Part shown: positions 1-6,200 of the stretch, piece after piece
Position numbering within the stretch: the stretch's first letter is position 1
Layout: every line of letters starts with the position of its first letter
Assembly (NCBI GenBank): GCA_023248365.1
Contig: JAHFER010000016.1
Location: 1-14,331, forward strand
Direction of reading: 5' to 3'
Source of the DNA: Nitrospirota bacterium
Lineage (GTDB): Bacteria; Nitrospirota; 9FT-COMBO-42-15; HDB-SIOI813
Length of the DNA: 14,331 nt
Program-made: the position numbers and the translations under genes
Notes under the pieces: generated by a model
Told to the model about the DNA's origin: nothing
The model's input: only the letters and a program-made list of their open reading frames with translations
Databases searched by the model: none

Positions 1-116
1 AGGACCTTGTACTTGCAGCGACTAATGAGGCGCTCAGAAAGGCGCGGGATATGATGGCTGAGGAGATGAAGGGGATGACAGGAGGTATGGGGATGAATAT
101 CCCAGGATTATTTTAG
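1..116 (+). CDS. ybaB: YbaB/EbfC family nucleoid-associated protein, C-terminal end (5' truncated)
   Basis: The reading frame open from base 3 ends at TAG 114-116 and gives about 37 residues: a helix beginning DLVLAATNEALRKA, then a Met/Gly-rich tail ending in IPGLF. A DLV..A.N.A..KA helix followed by a Met/Gly tail is the characteristic C-terminus of the small dimeric YbaB/EbfC DNA-binding proteins, which are normally about 100-110 residues, so roughly two thirds lies upstream of the window. The family binds DNA non-specifically as a tweezer-shaped dimer and is commonly encoded between dnaX and recR. Here recR begins about 60 bases downstream, matching that order. The family assignment is strong for so short a fragment; the function in this organism is inferred. 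Confidence 0.85.
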   Translation, partial: DLVLAATNEALRKARDMMAEEMKGMTGGMGMNIPGLF

Positions 117-177
117 GTAACGCTGAAAAACGCGGGGTACATTTTTGAGCGTTACCTTTAGATATATTGGAAAAGAA

Positions 178-789
178 ATGAAAGATACTACATTTAATCA
201 TCTTATCGAAGAGCTGAAGAAATTTCCTGGCGTAGGCCAGAAGACGGCTCAGAGGCTTGCATTCTTTCTTTTGAAGGCGACTGCGGATGAGGCAAAGGCA
301 ATAGCACAGGCTATTATTGACGTAAAAGATAAAATCCATTTCTGTTCTATCTGCAATAATGTTACTGAGGATGATCCCTGCTGGATATGCAGTGATGCCA
401 ACAGGGACAGGAAAAAGATATTAGTTGTAAAAGAGCCTGGCACACTTTATACAATAGAGCGTACCGGCGGTTACAAGGGGTTATACCATGTCATGCTTGG
501 CGCTATCTCCCCATTAGATGGTATAGGTCCTGATGATATTAAGATTGCCGGATTGTTGAAGAGGGTAGATCAGGATGGTATTGAAGAGGTAATACTTGCC
601 CTTGACCCTGACATGGCAGGCGAGGCTACGTCCATGTATCTTACCCGCCTGCTCAAACCGTTCGAAGTACATGTAACACGTATAGCTTATGGCATACCTG
701 TTGGCAGTGATATAGAATATGCTGATGAACTAACCCTCGTCAAATCCCTCGAAGGCAGAAGAGACTTCAACCCGCCGTCTTCTAAATAA
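178..789 (+). CDS. recR: Recombination mediator protein RecR
   Basis: A 203-residue protein, the usual RecR length. RecR works with RecF and RecO to load RecA onto SSB-coated gaps in the cytoplasm. In order: an N-terminal helix-hairpin-helix (residues about 6-32, with LPGVG-like FPGVGQKTAQRLAF), a C4 zinc finger (Cys56, Cys59, Cys68, Cys71), and a Toprim domain from about residue 80 with the VKEPG segment and an ALDPDMAGEAT acidic motif (other RecRs often have NPTVEGEAT here). The frame is open further upstream to a TTG at 145, but ATG 178 gives the canonical MK..x.F..LI.EL start and a GGAAAAG stretch lies just before it. It follows the YbaB-type gene with a 61-base gap, the conserved order. 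No terminator is visible after it. Confidence 0.95.
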   Translation: MKDTTFNHLIEELKKFPGVGQKTAQRLAFFLLKATADEAKAIAQAIIDVKDKIHFCSICNNVTEDDPCWICSDANRDRKKILVVKEPGTLYTIERTGGYKGLYHVMLGAISPLDGIGPDDIKIAGLLKRVDQDGIEEVILALDPDMAGEATSMYLTRLLKPFEVHVTRIAYGIPVGSDIEYADELTLVKSLEGRRDFNPPSSK

Positions 790-819
790 AAATGGTAAAT
801 AAAATATACCATGAACAGA

Positions 820-848
820 TTGACTTTTGCGTTCAGACAGGCTATTTT
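820..848 (+). promoter_or_regulatory. Candidate sigma-70 promoter for the PilZ gene
   Basis: TTGACT at 820-825 and TATTTT at 843-848 are separated by 17 bases. The -35 box matches five of six consensus positions and the -10 box four of six. It lies in the gap between recR and the PilZ gene, upstream of the chosen start. In AT-rich DNA such a match can occur by chance, so this is a candidate only. Confidence 0.35.
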
Positions 849-913
849 TATAGCAGGTTAATGGAAGTTGGTAATAAATAGTTTTTTTGTTTATGCTTGA
901 GAAAATACACATT

Positions 914-1273
914 ATGACTAACAGACGCAGACATAAGAGGGTGAGTTTATTAAAAGAGGTAGATGTCTCCTGTCCGAATAATAAGGCGGATGCGAGGGGG
1001 CTTATTGTTAATATCAGCCGGAGCGGGATGGTTATTTATACCACCCGTCCCCTGAGTACCGGAAATGAGATTGTTGTTAAGCTTCCCTTTGTGGATGAAT
1101 ATAAGGTGGATAGAATCGAGACCCTTGTTGGAGATGTCTGCTGGGCAAAGCCGCTTGAAGACTTCTATGCAATCGGAATTCAATTCAAATCTATAAATGA
1201 GGATGACCATTTCATGCTTCTTGCCTATCTGAATTATGCAGAGGGTTTTGAAAAACCCTGCATAAACGAATAA
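914..1273 (+). CDS. Single-domain PilZ protein (putative c-di-GMP receptor)
   Basis: A 119-residue soluble protein that is essentially one PilZ domain. The two ligand motifs are visible: an RxxxR-type segment at the N-terminus (NRRRHKR, Arg5 and Arg9) and an NxSxxG motif (Asn33-Ser35-Gly38, NISRSG; the family consensus is D/NxSxxG). These are the residues that bind cyclic di-GMP in characterised PilZ domains. It sits directly upstream of the pilus locus, which suggests, without proving, that it transmits c-di-GMP signals to pilus assembly. The start is uncertain. ATG 914 gives the compact family N-terminus, but the frame is also open to ATG 893 and TTG 887 and none of the three has a clear Shine-Dalgarno sequence. 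It appears to have its own promoter. No transmembrane or output domain is attached. Confidence 0.85.
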   Translation: MTNRRRHKRVSLLKEVDVSCPNNKADARGLIVNISRSGMVIYTTRPLSTGNEIVVKLPFVDEYKVDRIETLVGDVCWAKPLEDFYAIGIQFKSINEDDHFMLLAYLNYAEGFEKPCINE

Positions 1274-1313
1274 GAAAATCTGAACAACTTAATAATTAAA
1301 CTAATTGATTTAC

Positions 1314-1342
1314 TTGAACTTTAGCGCTGCTTTATGTAGAAT
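1314..1342 (+). promoter_or_regulatory. Candidate sigma-70 promoter for the pilus operon
   Basis: TTGAAC at 1314-1319 and TAGAAT at 1337-1342 have a 17-base spacer. The -10 box matches five of six consensus positions. It is the best promoter-like match I see between the PilZ gene and the first pilus gene. A transcript from here would have a leader of about 200 bases that includes the folded repeat element. Not experimentally supported. Confidence 0.4.
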
Positions 1343-1370
1343 AAGGAAAAATCTTACTCATTAATAATGA

Positions 1371-1533
1371 TAGCCTCGTAAAAAGTCACGGAAGCGGACG
1401 GCTTTGTAAAAAGTCCAGGTGCAAGGCGCGCAAATCCTGAGGAATGAGGCGTACTTTGTTGGTACGCCGCAATGACGAAGGATGTAGCGCAACGCCGCAC
1501 GCCCAGAGGGCACCCGCTTTTTACAAAGCCGTC
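1371..1533 (+). repeat. MITE/REP-like palindromic repeat element in front of the pilus genes
   Basis: A perfect 17-bp inverted repeat, GACGGCTTTGTAAAAAG at 1397-1413 and its complement at 1517-1533, encloses a nested imperfect palindrome. Internal pairings include GTGC 1419-1422 with GCAC 1497-1500, GCGC 1428-1431 with 1487-1490, ATCCT 1434-1438 with AGGAT 1479-1483, and GGCGTAC 1448-1454 with GTACGCC 1462-1468 around a 7-base loop. A second partial copy of the end motif (AGCCTCGTAAAAAGTC, 1372-1387) lies just outside, sharing GTAAAAAGTC with 1406-1415. AATAAT occurs on both sides (1363-1368, 1534-1539), possibly a target duplication, although it is AT-rich and short. It has no coding potential. 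The form is that of a non-autonomous palindromic mobile or REP-like element. This intergenic stretch (1274-1550) otherwise holds only the candidate promoter and the next ribosome binding site. Confidence 0.75.
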
Positions 1534-1550
1534 AATAATTCAGGAGAGTA

Positions 1551-3413
1551 ATGCCACGCTTAAATGAGATTACTTCCACTGAGAAGTTGCTCAATCTGAT
1601 TCGAGGTAGAGAGAATAAGATTTCTGAAAAACCACACAGTTTTTATAGTGGTTCTCATTATAAGAAGTTTCTTAAAGACCCCTTAAATAAAATAATTTCC
1701 CGTCATGAACCCGTCACACTTGGCATTGATATAGGTTTTGAGTTTCTAAGGTTAGTTAAAATAACAAGGTCATATGATAACAAGTGGAGGCTGCTTGACT
1801 GGAAGTCTGTTTCCATTCCCGGCACTTTGTCAAAAGGGTCTGCTGAGTTTGCCGAATTTCTTAAGTCAGAGATATTATTGTTCTGCGGTTCTCTTAAAGG
1901 ATTAAATATATGGGTTCTTATGTCTGCTGCGAATGTTGAAGTACGGCATATCCGTATACCAAAGGTCTCAAAGAAGGAGATTGCAAACGCAGTATACTGG
2001 ACTACTAAAAAAGAGCTGCCTTTTGATGAAAAAGAGAACTTCATTGATTTTGAGTTACATGGTGAAGTTACTGATCAGGGGGTAACCAAATTTTTAATTA
2101 TGGCCTACATTGCCCCTGTTAAAGAAGTTGAAGAGATAAAGAATTTATTTTCAAAAATTGAATTGCCTTTATCAGGCATAACAATAGTGCCATTTGCAAT
2201 TCAGAATATTATCCGCCTTGGAAAAGGCAATGTATTTGGCGCACGCTTTGCCATTCTGTTCATTGGTAATGATTTCTCCCGTATTGATATATATGACACG
2301 GGAAATCTTGTTATGACCCGTGATATAAAGGCAGGCACAAACAGTATGATTGATTCATTGATAGATGAAATAAACTTCAGAGAAAAATCACATGTGCCTG
2401 GAGACCACGCCCTTTATGCGGACAGAGATGAGGCAAAGAAGATGCTTTTTAGTCTTGACCCTGGCTCTCCTCATATCAAAGAAAAAGACTTTTCTGTTTC
2501 TCTAACATCAGAAGAGATATTTGTTATGATCCTGCCTGCCATGGAACGGGCTGTGCGGCAGGTGGAGAGGACCTTCGGACATTACGCATCCCAGCCCGGG
2601 AATGAAAAGATTGAGAATATATATGTGTCAGGTGTACTTAGTGTATACAAACCCCTTGTTGATTATGTAGGTGAACAGCTTGGTATTAAAAGTGAAGTGC
2701 TGGATTTCTTTAACCAGCAGGTTTGTTCTCTGAATGAAAATGAAATAAAAGGTCTTTTCTCAGGAAGAATTGCGTTTATACCTGCACTTGGAGCTGCCTT
2801 ATCTGACAATAAGCATACATTGAATCTAAAGTTTACATATAAGGATAAAGAAAATGACTCAGACATTAAGAGGTTCAACCGCAATATATTTATAGCCTTT
2901 GCCTCCGCTGTTTTTGTATGTGCTGTAATACTGGGTTATCAGGGTTTTGTTGCCAGGCAGAAGAGGGCTGAATTAGCAAGGTTAGAACGGAACTTGCCGC
3001 AGAATATTGTGTATGTAAACAGGGATATGGTCAGGCAGATGGCTTCAACTGTTAATGAGCAACAGGAGGAATTAAAGCTGTACAGTAAAAGATACATGGG
3101 GGTTGCAGTTATAAGTGAAGTGTCCATGTTAACTCCTCCTGATATAGGTCTTACGCGCTTAAGGGTTTCTTTGGGCAGTCTTAGTTTCGGTGAAAAGGGG
3201 ACTGAAGGTGATGGCAGCGCTGCTGAGATTGTACTGATAGATGGGATAATACAGGGTGACCGTAATTTTGCTGAGGCTGCCCTGTCAAGATATGTTATGA
3301 AATTAGATAGTTCTCCAATGTTTAGTAAGATTAGTGTTAAAGAAAGTAATTATACTCCGGCTTCAAAAGGTGCAGCAGCCCTGTATTTCACTATTAATAT
3401 GAAAATAGGTTAA
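1551..3413 (+). CDS. pilM: PilM/PilN-type fusion pilus assembly protein (MshI/GspL-like)
   Basis: A 620-residue inner-membrane assembly protein, starting at ATG 1551 behind a good AGGAGAG ribosome binding site (1542-1548). Residues about 55-425 resemble the actin-like PilM/GspL cytoplasmic fold, opening with LGIDIG (residues 57-62). Residues about 446-467 form one hydrophobic transmembrane helix. The remaining 150 or so residues, beginning with a basic, coiled-coil-prone segment (RQKRAELARLERNL), look like the periplasmic PilN part. This is larger than separate PilM (about 350) and PilN (about 200) proteins and matches their sum, as in GspL or MshI. The nucleotide-binding motifs are worn: GFEF replaces the usual small/Ser-rich loop after DIG, LFIGND replaces the second DIG-type motif (residues 236-241), and VSGVLS (359-364) replaces the usual GG adenosine loop. 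ATP binding is therefore doubtful. It is the first gene of the pilus operon. Confidence 0.8.
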   Translation: MPRLNEITSTEKLLNLIRGRENKISEKPHSFYSGSHYKKFLKDPLNKIISRHEPVTLGIDIGFEFLRLVKITRSYDNKWRLLDWKSVSIPGTLSKGSAEFAEFLKSEILLFCGSLKGLNIWVLMSAANVEVRHIRIPKVSKKEIANAVYWTTKKELPFDEKENFIDFELHGEVTDQGVTKFLIMAYIAPVKEVEEIKNLFSKIELPLSGITIVPFAIQNIIRLGKGNVFGARFAILFIGNDFSRIDIYDTGNLVMTRDIKAGTNSMIDSLIDEINFREKSHVPGDHALYADRDEAKKMLFSLDPGSPHIKEKDFSVSLTSEEIFVMILPAMERAVRQVERTFGHYASQPGNEKIENIYVSGVLSVYKPLVDYVGEQLGIKSEVLDFFNQQVCSLNENEIKGLFSGRIAFIPALGAALSDNKHTLNLKFTYKDKENDSDIKRFNRNIFIAFASAVFVCAVILGYQGFVARQKRAELARLERNLPQNIVYVNRDMVRQMASTVNEQQEELKLYSKRYMGVAVISEVSMLTPPDIGLTRLRVSLGSLSFGEKGTEGDGSAAEIVLIDGIIQGDRNFAEAALSRYVMKLDSSPMFSKISVKESNYTPASKGAAALYFTINMKIG

Positions 3414-3419
3414 GGGGAT

Positions 3420-3959
3420 ATGGCAACTTCAAGGTTAGAAATGACAATTCCGCGTCAGAGTATTACTTATCTTGTACTCTGCATTTTGGGAATCTTAATT
3501 TTTATAGTTGCGGGAATTATTCCTTATTACAGGACGATAGTAAAACTGGGTCAGAAGATAAACAGATTCAGTGTTGACGTTGAAGAAAACAAGTATCTTG
3601 TTCCTGTATATGTATCACTTAAAAATAAGATTAATGGAAAGGATGAAATGCATCGGACGCTTCCCTCGAAGGAGAGTATTGCAAGAGAGCAGACTGACAG
3701 GATATTTATGACATTCAGTGAAATCGCAAGAAAAACAGGCATGAATGTGGTGTCTATTGTCCCCAATATTAACTCTCTGGCAGGTAATATAAAATTTTTA
3801 TCTGTTAATGTTATAGTAAGGGGGGATTATTTTAATTTCCGTAAGTTTTTAAACAGCGCCGGAGAAGTCCCGTATCTTGAGCACATTGAAGAGATAGAGA
3901 TTCAGCAGACTCCGGAAGGAAGAGAATACAGAATGAAATTATGGCTTAGTGTAAGTTAA
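3420..3959 (+). CDS. PilO/GspM-like pilus assembly protein (MshJ-like)
   Basis: A 179-residue bitopic protein. After a short cytoplasmic N-terminus there is one transmembrane helix (about residues 15-37), then a coiled-coil-like stretch and a C-terminal alpha/beta domain (about 100-179). That is the architecture of PilO, GspM and MshJ, which pair with PilN/GspL in the inner membrane and bridge to the PilP-type protein. Sequence similarity in this family is low, so the call rests on length, topology and position right after the PilM/N-type gene. ATG 3420 has an AGGGG Shine-Dalgarno at 3413-3417 that begins in the stop codon of the previous gene, pointing to translational coupling. Confidence 0.7.
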   Translation: MATSRLEMTIPRQSITYLVLCILGILIFIVAGIIPYYRTIVKLGQKINRFSVDVEENKYLVPVYVSLKNKINGKDEMHRTLPSKESIAREQTDRIFMTFSEIARKTGMNVVSIVPNINSLAGNIKFLSVNVIVRGDYFNFRKFLNSAGEVPYLEHIEEIEIQQTPEGREYRMKLWLSVS

Positions 3960-4028
3960 GACAAACCAAACATTTAAACCACTGTAACTATGCAGGCTGA
4001 TACTTATAAACAGACAGGGCTTTTAACA

Positions 4029-4556
4029 ATGCCGTCTCTTTCAAAACAACAGATCATCATACTTCTGGCAATGGTACTCACGATTGTATACGGCGCTTAT
4101 ACATTATTCCCTTTGTTTTCAAGAAAGATTGTTTCAGGTATCACAGGTAAAAAAGATGAGAGCTTAAAGACATTCATAACTAATTTAAATTCAGGTCTCA
4201 TCAAGAGTAATCCTTCCATAACAGGCGCATATATAATTAACCGTGCTGAAACTGAATGGGGGAGAGATCCATTTATTTTTAAGGGTGTTAAGGGTGTTAC
4301 TAAAACACGTATATTTACAGGCGGGACTGGAAAAAAGGTAGTAGTTTCAGGCCAATTTAACTATACTGGATATGTAGAAACAGGAAATAAGAAGATGGCG
4401 ATAATTAACGGCTTTGAGTATGGAGCGGGTGACTCAATGGAGAAGGCAGGATTTATACTCGAAGACATTTTTCCTAACAGGGTTATTATCAGGAATGAAA
4501 AAAGTTCTGCAACAATAGACGTTCCACTGAAAAAGTCAGGAGAGGATTTGCCTTGA
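4029..4556 (+). CDS. PilP/MshK-like (GspC-type) periplasmic assembly protein
   Basis: A 175-residue protein with one N-terminal transmembrane helix (about residues 8-26) and a periplasmic remainder. The WGRDPF motif (Trp77-Phe82) followed by a small beta-rich domain with a GQF..TG.V segment and an INGFEYGAGD turn is typical of PilP, MshK and GspC homology-region domains, which contact the secretin N0 domain. The frame is open to ATG 3990, but that start has no ribosome binding site. ATG 4029 has AGGG (4016-4019) nine bases upstream and places the helix at the usual depth, so I chose it. Its stop overlaps the TTG start of the secretin by three bases (TTGA). Unlike classical PilP there is no lipobox; the protein is anchored by a helix. 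Confidence 0.75.
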   Translation: MPSLSKQQIIILLAMVLTIVYGAYTLFPLFSRKIVSGITGKKDESLKTFITNLNSGLIKSNPSITGAYIINRAETEWGRDPFIFKGVKGVTKTRIFTGGTGKKVVVSGQFNYTGYVETGNKKMAIINGFEYGAGDSMEKAGFILEDIFPNRVIIRNEKSSATIDVPLKKSGEDLP

Positions 4557-6196
4557 TCAATGGTGACAAAAAGAAGGAGAGAACTTTTTTGCGGAGTATT
4601 TGTGTATTGCTCACCTGCCTGAGTATATCAGGCTGTGCAGGTGAGAAAGCGGCTACTAAAGATGCATTCCTTGAAGAGTGGAAGACTGTGGCAAAGACCT
4701 CTCAGGGACACTCTCCTTATTCAGGATATGAAGGTGGTATTATCGCCGGGGATAAGGCTGCTGTAACGGATTCTTCTAAAACAGGTAAGGAGGCAGAGCC
4801 GGCAGTAAAAGCGCTCCCTGCTGATCTTGTGAGTCTGAAGGTGCGCCAGGTAGATGTGAAGACTGTGCTGCGGACACTTGGCCGTATTTCAGGACAAAAC
4901 ATTCTTATAAAAAATGACATTAAAGGGGAAGTCAGTATTGATTTTAAAGATGTGCCGTGGAATGACGCGTTTAAAAGCATTCTTAATAGTCAGGGATTAT
5001 CATTTGCATGGGAAGGTGAAATCTTAAGGGTAATGTCAATCCAGGATATGGAGAATGAACTAAAGGTTTTAGACATAAAAGATAAGATGCAGGCACAGGA
5101 CATTGGCGCAAGATTATTAGAACCTATGTTTACTTCTGTGATTAATATTAATTATACGGATGCAAAGGCGCTCAAAGAAAATCTTCAGGAAGTCCTTACA
5201 AAGGATAAAGATGGTAAGTCACGCGGTTTTGTAAGGGTGGATGAAAATAACAATGCGCTGATAATTCAGGCGATACAGGACGATCTTGAGAAAATGCTTT
5301 CAATAATAAAGACGCTTGACAGACCAACATCCCAGATATTGATAAAGGCAAATATTGTTGAGACTACAAGTGAGGTAGCCAGAGACCTTGGTATCAGGTG
5401 GGGCGGCGCCTACAGTGGAAAGTATGGTGATAAAAACTTCTTTATAACACCAGGAGGAACAGCCGGAAGCGCTGTGGCTCCCGGAAGCGCTTTGTCAGGT
5501 ACGTATACGCCAACTTCCGGCAGTGCGGGCATCAGCGGGCAGGGTTTTGCAGTGAATGTCCCTGGCGCAACAGAGGCATCTGCAGCTTCATTAGGATTGA
5601 TATTCGGAACTATCGGCGGGAATGTCCTTGAGATGCAGTTGAATACACTCCAAAAGGATGGTAAGCTCAATATACTTTCAAGCCCTTCAATTACAACGCT
5701 GGATAATCAGAAGGCATTTACAGAGACTGGAGAAAAGGTTCCATTTGTTACTACTGAGACAGCAGGAACAACAGGTACTACCGGCGGCACGGCTGTCGGT
5801 GTGACGCGTACTGTTAGATTTGAGAATGCTGTTCTGAGGCTGGAAATTGTTCCCCATGTGATAGACGGTAAAAACCTGAAGATGAAGATACTGGTGCAGA
5901 AGGATGAGGTGGATATGACAAGAATGGTTGAGGGTAATCCCTTTATTCTGAAAAAGCATACAGAGACATCACTGATTGTGCAGGATGGTGAGACAATCGT
6001 TATCTCAGGATTAACCAAAAAGAAGAGTGCGGAATCAAATAACGGTGTGCCGGGACTTAAAGATATCCCTTTTTTAGGATGGCTGTTTAAGAATTCATCA
6101 AAGAGTGAAACCATGGAGGAGGTGCTTATCTTCATAACACCTCACATTCTGCCGCCGCAGGTTGCAGGTGTGGGCAAGGAAGATATTGGGAGGTAG
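4553..6196 (+). CDS. mshL: Outer-membrane lipoprotein secretin (MshL/PilQ/GspD family)
   Basis: A 547-residue secretin forming the outer-membrane channel through which the pilus passes. It starts at TTG 4553, supported by a strong AGGAGAGG at 4538-4545 (7-base spacing) and overlap with the upstream stop; no ATG lies near the N-terminus. A lipoprotein signal follows: basic residues, a hydrophobic run, and lipobox ISGC with Cys28 as lipidation site. Then come a linker, an N0/STN domain (about 88-165), one N1-type domain (about 193-260), and the secretin barrel domain (about 262-535) with VPxLKDIPxLGWLF and the closing VLIFITPHIL. A single N1 domain and a lipoprotein signal fit MshL better than GspD, which has several N domains. 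Two Gly/Ser/Thr-rich insertions (about 300-331 and 400-415) lie in the gate/lip part of the barrel. Confidence 0.9.
   Translation: MINGDKKKERTFLRSICVLLTCLSISGCAGEKAATKDAFLEEWKTVAKTSQGHSPYSGYEGGIIAGDKAAVTDSSKTGKEAEPAVKALPADLVSLKVRQVDVKTVLRTLGRISGQNILIKNDIKGEVSIDFKDVPWNDAFKSILNSQGLSFAWEGEILRVMSIQDMENELKVLDIKDKMQAQDIGARLLEPMFTSVININYTDAKALKENLQEVLTKDKDGKSRGFVRVDENNNALIIQAIQDDLEKMLSIIKTLDRPTSQILIKANIVETTSEVARDLGIRWGGAYSGKYGDKNFFITPGGTAGSAVAPGSALSGTYTPTSGSAGISGQGFAVNVPGATEASAASLGLIFGTIGGNVLEMQLNTLQKDGKLNILSSPSITTLDNQKAFTETGEKVPFVTTETAGTTGTTGGTAVGVTRTVRFENAVLRLEIVPHVIDGKNLKMKILVQKDEVDMTRMVEGNPFILKKHTETSLIVQDGETIVISGLTKKKSAESNNGVPGLKDIPFLGWLFKNSSKSETMEEVLIFITPHILPPQVAGVGKEDIGR
5463..5491 (+). repeat. 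18-bp-period direct repeat inside the secretin gene
   Basis: CCGGAAGCGCT occurs at 5463-5473 and again at 5481-5491, an 18-base period that encodes related hexapeptides (AGSAVA, PGSALS) in the first Gly/Ser-rich insertion of the secretin. It stays in frame, so copy number could change without breaking the gene. Confidence 0.6.
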
Positions 6197-6200
6197 TTCT

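Noticed and set aside
145..177. Upstream TTG start for recR.
   Set aside because: The extra 11 residues do not resemble RecR N-termini; ATG 178 gives the canonical start.
1703..2044. A 113-codon antisense frame inside the PilM/N-type gene.
   Set aside because: It is wholly contained in a well-supported gene, and its translation has no domain or signal features.
5707..6135. A 142-codon antisense open frame inside the secretin gene.
   Set aside because: It is a shadow of a strongly conserved secretin barrel region on the other strand, with no start signals or family features.
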